In this document: positions 1 to 9,269 of the stretch, piece by piece
How the letters are laid out: each line of letters begins with the position of its first letter
Position numbering within the stretch: position 1 is the stretch's first letter
NCBI RefSeq assembly: GCF_004216905.1
Contig: NZ_SGXJ01000003.1
Coordinates: 930,001 to 994,000, forward strand
From: Kribbella sp. VKM Ac-2569
GTDB lineage: Bacteria; Actinomycetota; Actinomycetes; Propionibacteriales; Kribbellaceae
Direction: 5' to 3'
Length of the DNA stretch: 64,000 bases
The notes under the pieces: model-generated
What the model saw: the letters and a program-made list of their open reading frames with translations, nothing else
Told to the model about the DNA's origin: nothing
Databases searched by the model: none
Program-made: the position numbers and the translations under genes

Positions 1-2
1 AG

Positions 3-515
3 GCGTACCGGATGTTCTGGAACGGCGACTACATCGACGCCGTGCACCTCGTGATCCCCGCAGCCGAAGCGGCCGCACGACGGCTCCTGCGCATGCTCGA
101 CGAAGGGATCTACAAAGTTGCCGTCGGCAACAGTGTCGGTGAGTACCCCGGCTTCCGGGTCCTGCTCGAGGAGCTCGACACCTTGGCGCTCGACCCGTCC
201 TGGTCCTGGTTCCTGAAGTGGATTTTCCTGGGGCCGATTGGTCTAAACCTCCGCAACGACGTCGCGCACGGGTTCATCGTCGGCATTGACCCCGCCTACG
301 CCGCCCTCGTCCTGCGGGCCGCGTCCCTGTTGATTACGACTACTACCACCATCGATGGGGAGCGCCCCATCATCTCGGTGCCGTCGCCGCCCGCGCCGCG
401 ACCCGGTATCCGAGGCGTTGGCGACCGGCTGATCCGGACGGCCTCGTCCGCGCTGCTGCGCGGCCACGTGCGACTGGAGGCGATTCGCCGACGCCCCACC
501 CAGGACCCGGCGTAA
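3..515 (+). CDS. C-terminal part of a DUF4209-like protein (5' end outside the window)
   Basis: The frame is open from the window edge (Ala-Tyr-Arg precede the first Met at 12), so this is probably the 3' end of a longer gene. The visible 167 residues are helical and contain LRNDVAHG at about residues 77-84. An RN-x3-HG signature of this kind is typical of the C-terminal DUF4209 helical domain and of HEPN-like folds. A hydrophobic stretch follows, then a basic tail. The function of the domain is unknown; the HEPN resemblance (RNase-type) is only a motif similarity. No downstream gene on the same strand is close enough to suggest an operon. Confidence 0.55.
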   Translation, partial: AYRMFWNGDYIDAVHLVIPAAEAAARRLLRMLDEGIYKVAVGNSVGEYPGFRVLLEELDTLALDPSWSWFLKWIFLGPIGLNLRNDVAHGFIVGIDPAYAALVLRAASLLITTTTTIDGERPIISVPSPPAPRPGIRGVGDRLIRTASSALLRGHVRLEAIRRRPTQDPA

Positions 516-653
516 CCCGGTCTCTGGCTCGTCCCCTGGTCGCTCAATTGTCCGGCCACCACAGCCCATGTCGAGAGACTTTGAGATCGGATCGGGCCGA
601 ACTCGATTACGGATCAGGTGGCCAAGCGGGGCCGACCTACTTTGTGGTGCTGA
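516..653. other. Short intergenic stretch, no gene seen
   Basis: The stretch lies between the converging ends of the DUF4209-like gene and the flavoprotein pseudogene. I saw no strong hairpin or coding signature in it. Confidence 0.4.
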
Positions 654-1225
654 TCATGCTGAGTTGGTGGCCAACTCGATAGCGGATCGGATTGCCCGCC
701 AGGGAATCTGCTTGTTCGGCGCGCTGCGCGGAGCATGGAGGGGCCACACGTCCTCTCCGTAGACGAGGTGGACTCCGGCTCGTATCAGGGCCGTAATGTG
801 GTCGTCCCATGCCGGTTGGCCGGCGTGGGCTGCGTTGACTCTCGGAAAGACGACGACAGGCGGTCGACGCCCGCCGACCGCTTCGCACAGCTGCGTTAGC
901 GCCTGATTGTCAGCGATGCCTAGCGCCAGCTTTGCAACGAAGTTTGCGGTCGCCGGCACCGCTGCGTAGCAACCCACCGCAGGATGGAGGCTGGTCTCGT
1001 TGGGCAGCCGAGGTGCGCTGCGAACAGGAAGACCTGTGACAGCCTCGATCTTTCGAGTTCGCCGGTGGCGTCTAGCCAAGTTGCCGCCGTCGGAGTGAGC
1101 GTTACGCCGACGGTCCATCCGTCTGCGAGGGTCGGCTCGATGAGTTCTTCGCGGACTTGCTCGATGCCGCCGGCAGCAGCACAGACGAGGCCGAGGACGC
1201 GCCTGCTCACTGAACGGCCCGGCAC
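654..1225 (-). pseudogene. Flavoprotein (PPC-decarboxylase/HFCD fold), frameshifted
   Basis: Two minus-strand frames join into one flavoprotein. The first (start 1225) gives the N-terminal Rossmann strand VLGLVCAAAGGIEQVREEL, followed by a second strand, VGVTLTPTAATWL. Near position 1040-1045 the similarity moves by one base into another frame. That frame carries AAVPATANFVAKLALGIADN, which matches the substrate/FMN-binding PATAN segment of phosphopantothenoylcysteine decarboxylase-type enzymes, and then VVVFPRVNAAHAGQPAWDDH. Joined, the product would be about 190 residues, the usual size for stand-alone actinobacterial flavoproteins. No single frame encodes it, so it is either a pseudogene or a sequencing indel in an intact gene. 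Confidence 0.7.
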
Positions 1226-1889
1226 CGTTCGGCCAGAGCCAAGATCTCCGATCCTCGACCGCCGGTAACCGGTGAGCGGCGGTGAATGTTCCGCACGATC
1301 TCACGGACGGCGGGGTTGTGTCGTACGAGTTGGGGCGAGCTGGAACAAGCCCGCCGCGAACTACGCCGAGCCCAGGGCCGAACCCGCAAACTTGAACGCA
1401 GTCTCACTCGTGCTGCTCGCCTTACCGCCGCTGCCCGTCGGCGCCGCGACGTTCAGCAACATCGCCTCTGAGCCTTCGAGGGGTGAGGCAAGCCGGCCTG
1501 CTCAGGCACCGCACAGCGCGCGGTGTCGCCAGTCCCGGGCCTGCCTGCTGACGGGGCCTTGCGCCTCGACGCCATGCGAGCGGCGTCTCCACCCGCCGGT
1601 GGCTCCGGGCCGGGGACTGACAACCCCAACAGTTTGCCAAGATCTGACCGTGCGCCTCGCGAGTTATCCATAACTCGCTTGCACGACCGCCTATGCACCG
1701 ATGGGCACTGGGCGTCCCGTCGGCGGAGTCAGCCGCCGGGACGGACAGTGCCTGCCCAGTTCGCGCTGGCGTTATCCGCCCAACCCAACAGTCCATCTTC
1801 GACAGCGGAGCAAATTCGCGTGCGCAGTCCGGGACGAGATCGCCTGCGGTCACCTGGCTGATTGGCTGCGCAGTCCAGGCAGTTTCTGG
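1226..1889. other. Gene-free stretch between pseudogene and caspase-STAND gene
   Basis: About 660 bp without a convincing gene. A plus-strand frame at 1286-1471 encodes a short Arg/Glu-rich segment (ELEQARRELRRAQGRTRKLE) that looks like a coiled coil, but it has no ribosome binding site and no recognisable family. Other frames look like shadows. Decayed DNA is the likely explanation. Confidence 0.4.
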
Positions 1890-4800
1890 TTACTGCTCGC
1901 GGCGCGCCGTCGCGAGGATCCAGTAGGCGAGGTTGGTTTGTGCTCGGATGGTGCTGGGGTGGTGCGGGCCGGAGATGCGCTCGCGGATTGGCACTAGTTC
2001 GAAGTACATGTCGCGCGCCGTAACAGGGTCGCCGGCCCGGCCAGTCCAGCCGGCGAGACTTGCCCGGCACAGCAGCGTACTAGGGTGTTCCGGGCCGGAG
2101 ACGCGTTCCCGTATTCGCACCAGGTCGGTGTAGTGGTCCCGAGCCAGGGCAGGATCACCTGCCTCTCCGATGGAGGTCGCTAGGTTGGCCCGGGCTGTGA
2201 GCGTGTCGGGATGCTCCTGGCCGGAAATACGCTCTCGGATCGGCACCAGTTCGGCGAACTGATCCCGAGCGGCCGCCGGGTCACCAGCGCGCCCGATGTA
2301 GAACGCAAGAGTCGTCCGAGTGCTCAGCGTGTCTGGGTGTTCTGCACCGAGGGTACCCACCATTATCGGCACCAGCTCGGCGAGCTGGTTTCGGGACTTG
2401 GCAGGATCACCAGCTTGGCCGGTCCAGACGGCGAGGTCGAATCGGGCGGCGAGTGTGTCCGGGTGTTCTAGGCCGGAGACGCGTTCCAGGGTTCGAACGA
2501 GTCTCGCGAGTTGGCTTCGGGCTGCGGCTGGCTCTCCGGCCTCGCCGGTCCAGATCGCCAGGTTTGTACGCGCTGTAAGGGTCTCCGGGTGTTCTGGGCC
2601 GGAGACGCGTTCCAGGATTCGAACGAGGCTGGCGAGCTGGTTTCGGGCCGCGGCCGGATCACCCGCCTGTCCGGTCCAGTTGGCGAGCTCCCCGCGAGCG
2701 CTGAGTGTCTCGGCGCGTTCTGGGCCAGCGACACGTTGCAGGATCGGCACCAGTTCGGTGAACTGCCCACGAGCTCTGGTCGGGTCACCCGCACGTCCGG
2801 TCCAGTGGGCCAGGCTGGCTTGAGCCGAAAGCGTGTCGGGGTGTTCTGGTCCAAGGACGGATTCGAATGTGGTGTGCCACTGCTGCCATCGCTCCTTCTC
2901 GTCAGCAGCTTGATTCAACGGTCGTTGATTTAGGCTGGCGAGGACGGCGGTACTGTCACGATGCGAGGCCCACAGGTGGTCGGCTTCGGCGCGGCTTGCG
3001 TAACGATGGAGCGCATCGGTTGGGTCGTGATCAGTGGGACTGGCTAGCTCGCCGAGCGCCGCTGCGAGCGCCGCGTGGGCTGGTGCGGGGTCGATGGAGA
3101 ATTGCGCCTCTTGGGCGGGGCGAAGCAGGTAGTCCTCTATCAGGCTCGAATGAAACAGGCCGATCTGTTCACCGATCTGTCCCGGCTGAGACCGTACGAT
3201 CAAGCCAGACAAACGTGCGATAACGTCACGGAATCTAATCGTTGTGGCTGGCCCGTCAAGGCGTGCGGTGGCTGCGACCGCCAGCGGTAGCGGGAGGTTC
3301 GGCCCAGCCCCTGCCGCGGCGAGAACCGCCAGCACAGGCCTTAGTTCGCTTTGCCAACGATCAATGTTCCCGGCACCGGCGGCCAAAAGCTCCTCGTCGT
3401 AGAGGGCCGTGAGTTGGGGCTCGGTCGGTATGTCTGCGGCATCGAATCCGGGACGAACTGCATGTTCGGCGAGCAAATGGGCGTGCAACCAACTTCCCTG
3501 CGCCCTCGGAACCAGCAAGGAAACGTAGGTCTCGTCGACGCGTCTGGCGCGCAAGTACTCAGCGATGATGTCGTCGCCAGGCTGGTCGGCCTCGACATGA
3601 TGCGCGCCGGGTGGCCGGGCCGCGGAGGGGCGTGCGGTGACAACGAACCCCACCAAGTCCAGCGCTGGCTGCCTTAGAGCTGTAGTGATCGAATCACGCA
3701 CCGCATCCTGTGTCGCGCCAGGGAGTTCGTCTAGGGCGTCAATAATTAGTCGAACTTGCTGCATCGAGCCAACGCGCGACAGCGGCCCAAGGACGCGCCG
3801 CTGTAGGGAGGGCAGGCCTTCGATCTCTGCCGCGTCCAGACTCGATGCGTAAGCGCGGGCTGCTTGCTGGAAACCGGGAAGTTGGTCGGTGAGTTGACCA
3901 GCCAATGAGGCAGCTAGAGTACCCAACGTGCTCGCGCCGTTCCCAAACGCGACCGCATGTATGGTGCCTGAGCTCATTCGACCGTGCGCTGCAGACGGTC
4001 GAATGAACGCGGCCGCGAGCGTGCTCTTGCCACTGCCACGAGGCCCAGTGAGAACGACGCAACGGTGCTGGGTAGTGGCCTCCTCGAGCGCCACCATTGT
4101 CGGAGTGGTCTGCAGAAAGTTGGTCAGCTCGACAACGCGGTCAATAGTGGTCCGCGCGGCGGCATCATCATCCTCGTGCCTGACGACAGCGTTGTACGCC
4201 AGCCAGAGTCCCTCGTCACCGGATTGAGCCCAACTGCCGCCGTCGACGGTAATCCGCTGCGGGTTCTGCGCCGGTGCGCCAGTCATGAGAGGGTCACGCA
4301 GGTAGCGGGCATCGATCGTGGTTCCGGCGGAAGGCACCCCAGATCGAAGCACGTCTACCAGAATGCGAGTGAAGTCGCCCCCGTAGGCTGGGGTTTCGGC
4401 TGTGGCAGTTAGCAACTCAAATCGGCGGGCGTAGCGGCCCATCCCGACTTCGCCCCAGTGTCGAAGAGCCTGCCCCGCCACAACACCAGCTTGGCACGTA
4501 TCCACGAGGACGATCAGTCCGTCCAAATCTCCGTGATCGCGCAGGCCCTCCTTGAGCGCTTGGGACAGGTGCACATCCTTGCGGGAGTTGCCTTCACCTG
4601 TCGCGTCCGCGCTGAGAAAGTAGAAGTCGTCCCCTAGAGCGATGCCATGCCCAATCATCGCGAGGACAAGGGTCGCGCCGTCTTGTGCGGAAATCGTGAA
4701 CGCGTCATCGATCGCATCGAGGGTCTCGTCGCGCGTTGGATCTAACAACAATCCGCCATCATCGGGCAGCACGGAGAGGCACGCCCCCAGCTGTGAATCA

Positions 4801-4910
4801 GTCAGGACCGCATATAGTTCCGTAGCAAGGTCTGGAAGGAACGCCAGTCTTGGTGCAGCCTCGCACTGAGACCCAACGACCAGTGCTCGGCGTCGCGTGG
4901 AAGGTGTCAC
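1890..4910 (-). CDS. Caspase-like protease / STAND NTPase / tandem TPR protein
   Basis: Three modules. (1) An N-terminal caspase-like (C14) domain with the His in AMIGHGI and the Cys in VLVDTCQAG (His88 and Cys139 from the chosen start). (2) A STAND/NACHT-type NTPase with Walker A GPRGSGKST near residues 289-297 and Walker B VRLIIDALDE. (3) Seven perfect 42-residue kinesin-light-chain-like TPR units (consensus EHPDTL-x3-LA-W-x3-AGDP-x-AR-x-LVPI-x-ER-x-SG) plus a partial eighth, ending at the C-terminus. This is the layout of bacterial NLR-like conflict proteins: the TPRs would sense, the NTPase would oligomerise, the caspase would act. The frame stays open to 5153, but that would overlap the divergent hydrolase gene. 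I therefore chose GTG at 4910, which puts the ALVVG strand at the N-terminus as caspases have it. No clear Shine-Dalgarno precedes it, so the start is uncertain. Confidence 0.85.
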   Translation of the reverse strand: MTPSTRRRALVVGSQCEAAPRLAFLPDLATELYAVLTDSQLGACLSVLPDDGGLLLDPTRDETLDAIDDAFTISAQDGATLVLAMIGHGIALGDDFYFLSADATGEGNSRKDVHLSQALKEGLRDHGDLDGLIVLVDTCQAGVVAGQALRHWGEVGMGRYARRFELLTATAETPAYGGDFTRILVDVLRSGVPSAGTTIDARYLRDPLMTGAPAQNPQRITVDGGSWAQSGDEGLWLAYNAVVRHEDDDAAARTTIDRVVELTNFLQTTPTMVALEEATTQHRCVVLTGPRGSGKSTLAAAFIRPSAAHGRMSSGTIHAVAFGNGASTLGTLAASLAGQLTDQLPGFQQAARAYASSLDAAEIEGLPSLQRRVLGPLSRVGSMQQVRLIIDALDELPGATQDAVRDSITTALRQPALDLVGFVVTARPSAARPPGAHHVEADQPGDDIIAEYLRARRVDETYVSLLVPRAQGSWLHAHLLAEHAVRPGFDAADIPTEPQLTALYDEELLAAGAGNIDRWQSELRPVLAVLAAAGAGPNLPLPLAVAATARLDGPATTIRFRDVIARLSGLIVRSQPGQIGEQIGLFHSSLIEDYLLRPAQEAQFSIDPAPAHAALAAALGELASPTDHDPTDALHRYASRAEADHLWASHRDSTAVLASLNQRPLNQAADEKERWQQWHTTFESVLGPEHPDTLSAQASLAHWTGRAGDPTRARGQFTELVPILQRVAGPERAETLSARGELANWTGQAGDPAAARNQLASLVRILERVSGPEHPETLTARTNLAIWTGEAGEPAAARSQLARLVRTLERVSGLEHPDTLAARFDLAVWTGQAGDPAKSRNQLAELVPIMVGTLGAEHPDTLSTRTTLAFYIGRAGDPAAARDQFAELVPIRERISGQEHPDTLTARANLATSIGEAGDPALARDHYTDLVRIRERVSGPEHPSTLLCRASLAGWTGRAGDPVTARDMYFELVPIRERISGPHHPSTIRAQTNLAYWILATARREQ
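1968..2849 (-). repeat. Seven tandem 126-bp coding repeats (TPR array)
   Basis: Seven units of exactly 126 bp encode the 42-residue TPRs of the caspase-STAND protein. DNA such as GGCCGGAGACGCGTTCC recurs in several units on the plus strand. The invariant unit length and the DNA-level similarity point to expansion by recent duplication or conversion. Confidence 0.85.
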
Positions 4911-4979
4911 CAAGTCAGAATGGCGCAATACGGTGACCGGAAGAAGGTCGTTGGCGCCGATCCCCTCGGCGAGAGCCAC

Positions 4980-4984
4980 GGAGG
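4980..4984 (+). promoter_or_regulatory. Ribosome binding site GGAGG of the hydrolase gene
   Basis: GGAGG ends six bases before ATG 4991 and fixes that start. The roughly 80 bp between 4911 and 4990 must hold the divergent promoters of the hydrolase and caspase-STAND genes. I could not assign -10/-35 boxes. Confidence 0.7.
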
Positions 4985-4990
4985 CGCCAA

Positions 4991-5920
4991 ATGTCCGACA
5001 TCGTACTTGTCCATGGCATCGCCCAAGAGCAGCGCTCGGCCGCCAACCTGGAAGCCGAATGGCTGCCCAGCCTCGCCGGAGGACTCGAGAACGCCGGCCG
5101 CACGTCACTCGCGGATCGGCTCCGCCGGGAAGTAGATGCCACCACCACTTCAATCAGTGTGCGCATGGCCTTCTACGGGAATCTTTTCGTCGCCCCTGAC
5201 TTCCAAGGCGTAGGTGGGGACGGAGCACTAAACGATGATGAAGAGTCGACCGCCATAGACGTTGCAATCGACCTACTCCGCAATGCATCAGAATCGAGCA
5301 ACACCAGGGATGCCGGCGAAGCCCACCGCGCGCTCGCGATGCTCTCCCGTGACGATGCGGACGGTCAGGGGATCCGCGCGACGGCGGTGAACGTTGTCGC
5401 TGCGCTCGACCGGATCCCGTGGTTCTCCCGAGGTGGCATTACTGCTCTCGCCCTCGCGAGCCGGACACTTACTCAGGTCACGCGCTATTTGACCGACCCC
5501 GACATTCGAACCTACGCGATCAAGCAAGTGACCCGACACATCGGTCCGAGTACTCGTGCCGTCGTTGGACACAGCCTTGGCTCCGTCGTCGCCTACGAAG
5601 CGCTCCGCTCCCTCCCAGCCGGGCCGCGCGTTCCGCTTCTGCTCACCCTCGGCAGCCCGCTCGGTCTCTCCGCGATCAGCGCCAGACTTGCGCAACCGCC
5701 GCGCTACCCTGACGTTGTAGGCCGATGGACCAATGTGGCCTCCCTGGACGACATCGTCGCAGCTCGCCGAAATCTTGAATCTCTCTTTGATCAAGATCGT
5801 CCACCGGGATCACAGTTCGACCGGACCTGGCACGTCGATAACGGTTCAGAACCCCATCAAGCCGGCCACTACCTCACGAAGCGGATCTGCGGACAGGCAC
5901 TCGCAGGAGCACTCGCCTAG
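4991..5920 (+). CDS. Alpha/beta hydrolase (lipase/esterase-like)
   Basis: 309 residues. The N-terminus IVLVHGIAQEQRS is the usual first strand plus oxyanion HG loop of alpha/beta hydrolases. The nucleophile elbow is VVGHSLGSVVAYEAL (G-H-S-L-G, nucleophile Ser near residue 196). A plausible acid lies in NVASLDDIVAARR, and the catalytic His is probably in EPHQAGHYLT. There is no signal peptide, so a cytoplasmic enzyme is expected. It is transcribed divergently from the caspase-STAND gene with only about 80 bp between them, so shared regulation is likely. It could be a second effector acting on lipids or esters, or an accessory enzyme; the substrate cannot be read from the sequence. Confidence 0.85.
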   Translation: MSDIVLVHGIAQEQRSAANLEAEWLPSLAGGLENAGRTSLADRLRREVDATTTSISVRMAFYGNLFVAPDFQGVGGDGALNDDEESTAIDVAIDLLRNASESSNTRDAGEAHRALAMLSRDDADGQGIRATAVNVVAALDRIPWFSRGGITALALASRTLTQVTRYLTDPDIRTYAIKQVTRHIGPSTRAVVGHSLGSVVAYEALRSLPAGPRVPLLLTLGSPLGLSAISARLAQPPRYPDVVGRWTNVASLDDIVAARRNLESLFDQDRPPGSQFDRTWHVDNGSEPHQAGHYLTKRICGQALAGALA

Positions 5921-6000
5921 CGGTGTCAGGCTGGCCCGATGGTGCGGCACTTCGTCGGGCTGACCCGGGGGCCTTTCAACGTACGCCGGCCTGGTCACCC

Positions 6001-6130
6001 TCGTGGTGCGGCTTGTGGTGCGAACTGGTGTCAATGATGCGGAATATGTTGACGTGGTGCGAAGCAAAGGATGGCAAGGTTGCTGGTAGAGGCCAGGGTC
6101 GTCGGGTGTCGTTCCTCCTCGTAATGAGAA
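6001..6130 (+). repeat. Conserved intergenic element, copy A
   Basis: This 130-bp stretch is about 85% identical by eye to 11899-12028 in the same orientation. It ends in the invariant core TGTCGTTCCTCCTCGTAATG. Substitutions are scattered with about one single-base gap, so it is unlikely to be coding. It lies between the converging ends of the hydrolase gene and the membrane STAND gene. Confidence 0.75.
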
Positions 6131-6269
6131 CGACCTCAATTCGACGTGGCACCAACCCACCTTCCCAGCTCCGCGTGCCGTGTACCCAAGCGTGCTGGCT
6201 GAGGTGTCCCGTGCAGCAGGACTGCTGACCTCGTCGTCTGCTTGGCGACGCTGGCGGCGCGGTCTGGCC

Positions 6270-9269
6270 TCACTTGCTGGTTCGGTCAGCAGCCCCATCG
6301 GAGCCGTCTGACCGGGGAAGGTCGCGCGTCATGATCTCTTCCTCGCGTCCGAGCATCTGGAGTAGGTCCCGGGCGAGCCTGCGCGCAGAATTCAGCGTGT
6401 CCCGGTACTCCGCCGGCTGCGCCGCCGCTGGGGCTTGGAGTACGTCTAAGGCTTCGGTGGCTAAGGCCAATCCTGCCTCGGGGGCGCCTGAGAATCCGAT
6501 CACGCCGCCCAGACTGACGAGAACGGTCCCAAGGTCGCCCTGGTATACCTCTGCGTTCGTGGCTGTTAGTTGCCGGAATAGCTCGACCGATTGCTGCAGG
6601 TAGGATACAGCTTCTTCGGGCTGGCCGGCTTTTGCTAAGTTCGTGGCTAAATTCCGGAGCGCTAGCGCGAGATCTGACTGAAGTTCATCGGGCTCGCCAG
6701 TTGCGATTTGTTGAAGTATCTGAACTGCCTCGCGATTGAGCGTGACAGAGGTCTCATATGATCCGGTCCTGCCGTAACCGACAGCCAGGCTCATCACAGC
6801 ATGGGCCAGTTGGCCCTGATAGGCGTGGGGGTCGGCCGCCGCCAGCCTACGGGAAATTCGGACAGATTCCTTTCCGATAATGAGTAGGTCTGGATATTTG
6901 CCGAGTCGTTCCTGAGCAATTCCAAGATTTGTCAGCGCCAGAGCGAGATTGCCTTCGTATGTACCAGGTAGCTCGGCTGCCAAGCGTCGAAAGAGCCGAA
7001 CAGCTTCTTCGTTCGCCATGAGCGATTCTGCGTATCGTCCGATCCTGGTCATGGTTACGCCCAGTTCGAGGAGACTCTGAGCTACATTGCCCTCGTGGTC
7101 CTCAGGTCGGTCGGCCATCAGTTGCTGGTACAGCTCTACGGCCTCCGAGGCAGCCGCTGCGCCCTCGTCGTACCGCCCGACGCTACATAGGGCGATGCAC
7201 AGGCGATCAGTGGCTCGGCCCAGAAGGGCATGGTGCGCCCCGCGCTCGGCAGTGATCAATTCTCGTGCAATGCGCACGGCTTCCTCGCAGGCTGCCAGAG
7301 CCTCGTCATCTCGGCCGACTGCCCTGAGGTGCGGCGCCAGATTGATGAGTGCGTGGGATAAGCCGTCCTTGGCTCCTTCGACTTGCTGCGAAGCAAGCTG
7401 ACGGTACAGTTGCAATGCCTCCGTCGCCACCTCGATCGCCCCTTCGTGTCGGCCGATGCCAGGAAGCGCGGTGCTCAGGCTGGTGAGAGCGAAGGCGAGA
7501 GGCAACTCGAGTCCTTCGCTGGGCTCAACAACTGGCTGACGTGCCACCGTCACGGCCTCTGAGTATGCGTCAACGGCCTCCTGGGTCCGGCCAAGCCGCT
7601 CCAAGCCAGCGCCCAACAAAACTAGGGTTTGCGAGAGATCGCCCGGTCGAGCCTCGGCCCGAGATTTATCCACCTGGCGACGCAAGAGTTCAACGTAAGC
7701 GCGAGGCATCTTCCAGCCCTCGCCGACGACATCGCCAAGACGGGATAGTTCAACCTGGGAGATCTCTCCCTGTTGAATCAGATACGCGAGAATCGCGTCG
7801 GGCTCGGAGAGTCTGGGAACAGTTGACAGAACTGCTTCGACAGTGGGACGGAGTGCTGCAGACAATCCGCTGCGAGCGAATAGATCCGCAAGGAGTGCTG
7901 ATCCGTCGTGGACTGCAGCGATATTGTTATTGACAAGCGCGATGACTGACGACAGTTGCTCCGGCCGCAGGGCGCCCGTAACCTCGCTCCAGAGCGCGCG
8001 ATCACCGGTTACCGCGCCGATGAGTCCTGCCACGACGAGTTCGGCGTTGGGAACCTCGATCCACATCCGGTCCGGCCCGGGGTAGATCGTCCGAACGTAG
8101 CGGGCTATCTCACGCAAGCGGTGTTGAGCCGCGTCTCGCAGGTCAGGTAGTCGTGAAAGAACGCTGGCTGCGTCGCTCTCGTCGATGGTGGGCACGAGGA
8201 TCAGCGCTGCCACGGCTCGGTCTCGTAGATCTCCCGGAATGGCTACATCGACAGGCTCAGGCCATTGCCGCCGCTCGTGCTCCGCGAGCACACGCACGAC
8301 TTCATCCAGGTCGAGGCTTGTTCCATCGCTCACGCCGACCGATCCGGCCCCCTGCTTGCTCGGTTCGCGCGCCGCTACCAAGGCTCGAGCAAGGAGTTCT
8401 CCCATGGACGTACCTGGCTGGAGAGGGTGCGCTGGTCGCGAGGACGCGAACTGTCCTGTCGCCTGATCGGAGGCAAAGACCTGCCTGGCGTGCCGATACC
8501 ACCGCAGCAAGTCGTCGCCCGATCCAACCGGTTCGACGTGCAACTGGGCCGCGTCCGTCACGATGGCGGCCGATGTCTCGGCCAGTTGAGATTTCAAGTA
8601 CGGCAACCATGCGAGATTTCGGGCAATCAGTAGGATCTTCAGTTGAGAGCCAGAAGCCCGAGCCGCATCCTCGAGGAACGGCAGCAGCCCGGATCGCCAG
8701 CCACCCGTCTCCACCACGACTACGGTGGGCTCACCGCAGGCGAGGATAGCCGCCACACTCGACGCCTCTCGCGCGGTCCGCAGCCTGCCTGCGAGCCATC
8801 CGTCTGGTGGTGAGGCGGCGAACTCCAACGCCAAGCGCGTCTTCCCGATGCCTGGAGGTCCCCACATCAGGCAAAGTTGAGGACCGTCCTGATCCGCAAG
8901 CCAGGTACGAAGGACGTTGAGCTCTCGCGAACGTCCCCACAGAGGCAGAGCTGCCCGAGCAGTCAGGACCTCAGCGAGCAACGCTTGAGAGGGTGCCAAC
9001 TGTGCGATACTTCGCGGCTCGGTGACAAGCGAAAGCGGAATGAGATCCAGGGCTTCGGACCTCGCCCTGACCGCCTCACGCTTCTCGAGGCGACGCTGAT
9101 CGACGCGGGACCAAATGGTCCCGGCCACCAGACCGCCAATAGCGCCGACCGTGCCTCCGAAGCCCGGCCACCAACCGCCTTGTGTGTAGCCTGCAAACCA
9201 GCCTGTAATCGACAGCAACGCAGCGGCGCCGCCAACCATCCCAGCCTGGCGCCAGCCAACATACTTCAA
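6270..9269 (-). CDS. Membrane-anchored STAND ATPase with C-terminal TPR repeats
   Basis: 999 residues. Two hydrophobic segments at about 9-29 and 35-53 should anchor it in the membrane. A RDQRRLEKRE-type basic stretch follows, then an NB-ARC/STAND core with Walker A GPPGIGKT at 137-144. The expected Walker B is VVVVETGG near 183-190, with Glu-Thr where Asp-Asp/Glu is usual, which is atypical. The C-terminal half (from about 560) is a run of TPRs (examples: LALTNLGIAQERLGKY, LALRNLATNLAKAGQPEEAV). ATG 9269 is preceded by GGGGAGG 12 bases upstream. No effector domain is recognisable, so it may act as a membrane-bound sensor or scaffold. It converges on the hydrolase gene. Confidence 0.8.
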   Translation of the reverse strand: MKYVGWRQAGMVGGAAALLSITGWFAGYTQGGWWPGFGGTVGAIGGLVAGTIWSRVDQRRLEKREAVRARSEALDLIPLSLVTEPRSIAQLAPSQALLAEVLTARAALPLWGRSRELNVLRTWLADQDGPQLCLMWGPPGIGKTRLALEFAASPPDGWLAGRLRTAREASSVAAILACGEPTVVVVETGGWRSGLLPFLEDAARASGSQLKILLIARNLAWLPYLKSQLAETSAAIVTDAAQLHVEPVGSGDDLLRWYRHARQVFASDQATGQFASSRPAHPLQPGTSMGELLARALVAAREPSKQGAGSVGVSDGTSLDLDEVVRVLAEHERRQWPEPVDVAIPGDLRDRAVAALILVPTIDESDAASVLSRLPDLRDAAQHRLREIARYVRTIYPGPDRMWIEVPNAELVVAGLIGAVTGDRALWSEVTGALRPEQLSSVIALVNNNIAAVHDGSALLADLFARSGLSAALRPTVEAVLSTVPRLSEPDAILAYLIQQGEISQVELSRLGDVVGEGWKMPRAYVELLRRQVDKSRAEARPGDLSQTLVLLGAGLERLGRTQEAVDAYSEAVTVARQPVVEPSEGLELPLAFALTSLSTALPGIGRHEGAIEVATEALQLYRQLASQQVEGAKDGLSHALINLAPHLRAVGRDDEALAACEEAVRIARELITAERGAHHALLGRATDRLCIALCSVGRYDEGAAAASEAVELYQQLMADRPEDHEGNVAQSLLELGVTMTRIGRYAESLMANEEAVRLFRRLAAELPGTYEGNLALALTNLGIAQERLGKYPDLLIIGKESVRISRRLAAADPHAYQGQLAHAVMSLAVGYGRTGSYETSVTLNREAVQILQQIATGEPDELQSDLALALRNLATNLAKAGQPEEAVSYLQQSVELFRQLTATNAEVYQGDLGTVLVSLGGVIGFSGAPEAGLALATEALDVLQAPAAAQPAEYRDTLNSARRLARDLLQMLGREEEIMTRDLPRSDGSDGAADRTSK

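Noticed and set aside
1968..2849. CRISPR-like array
   Set aside because: The 126-bp units are coding TPR repeats with no spacer structure; no CRISPR array was found anywhere in the window.
4911..5153. N-terminal extension of the caspase-STAND frame
   Set aside because: It overlaps the well-started hydrolase gene and has Arg-rich, shadow-like composition; the caspase fold begins near 4910.
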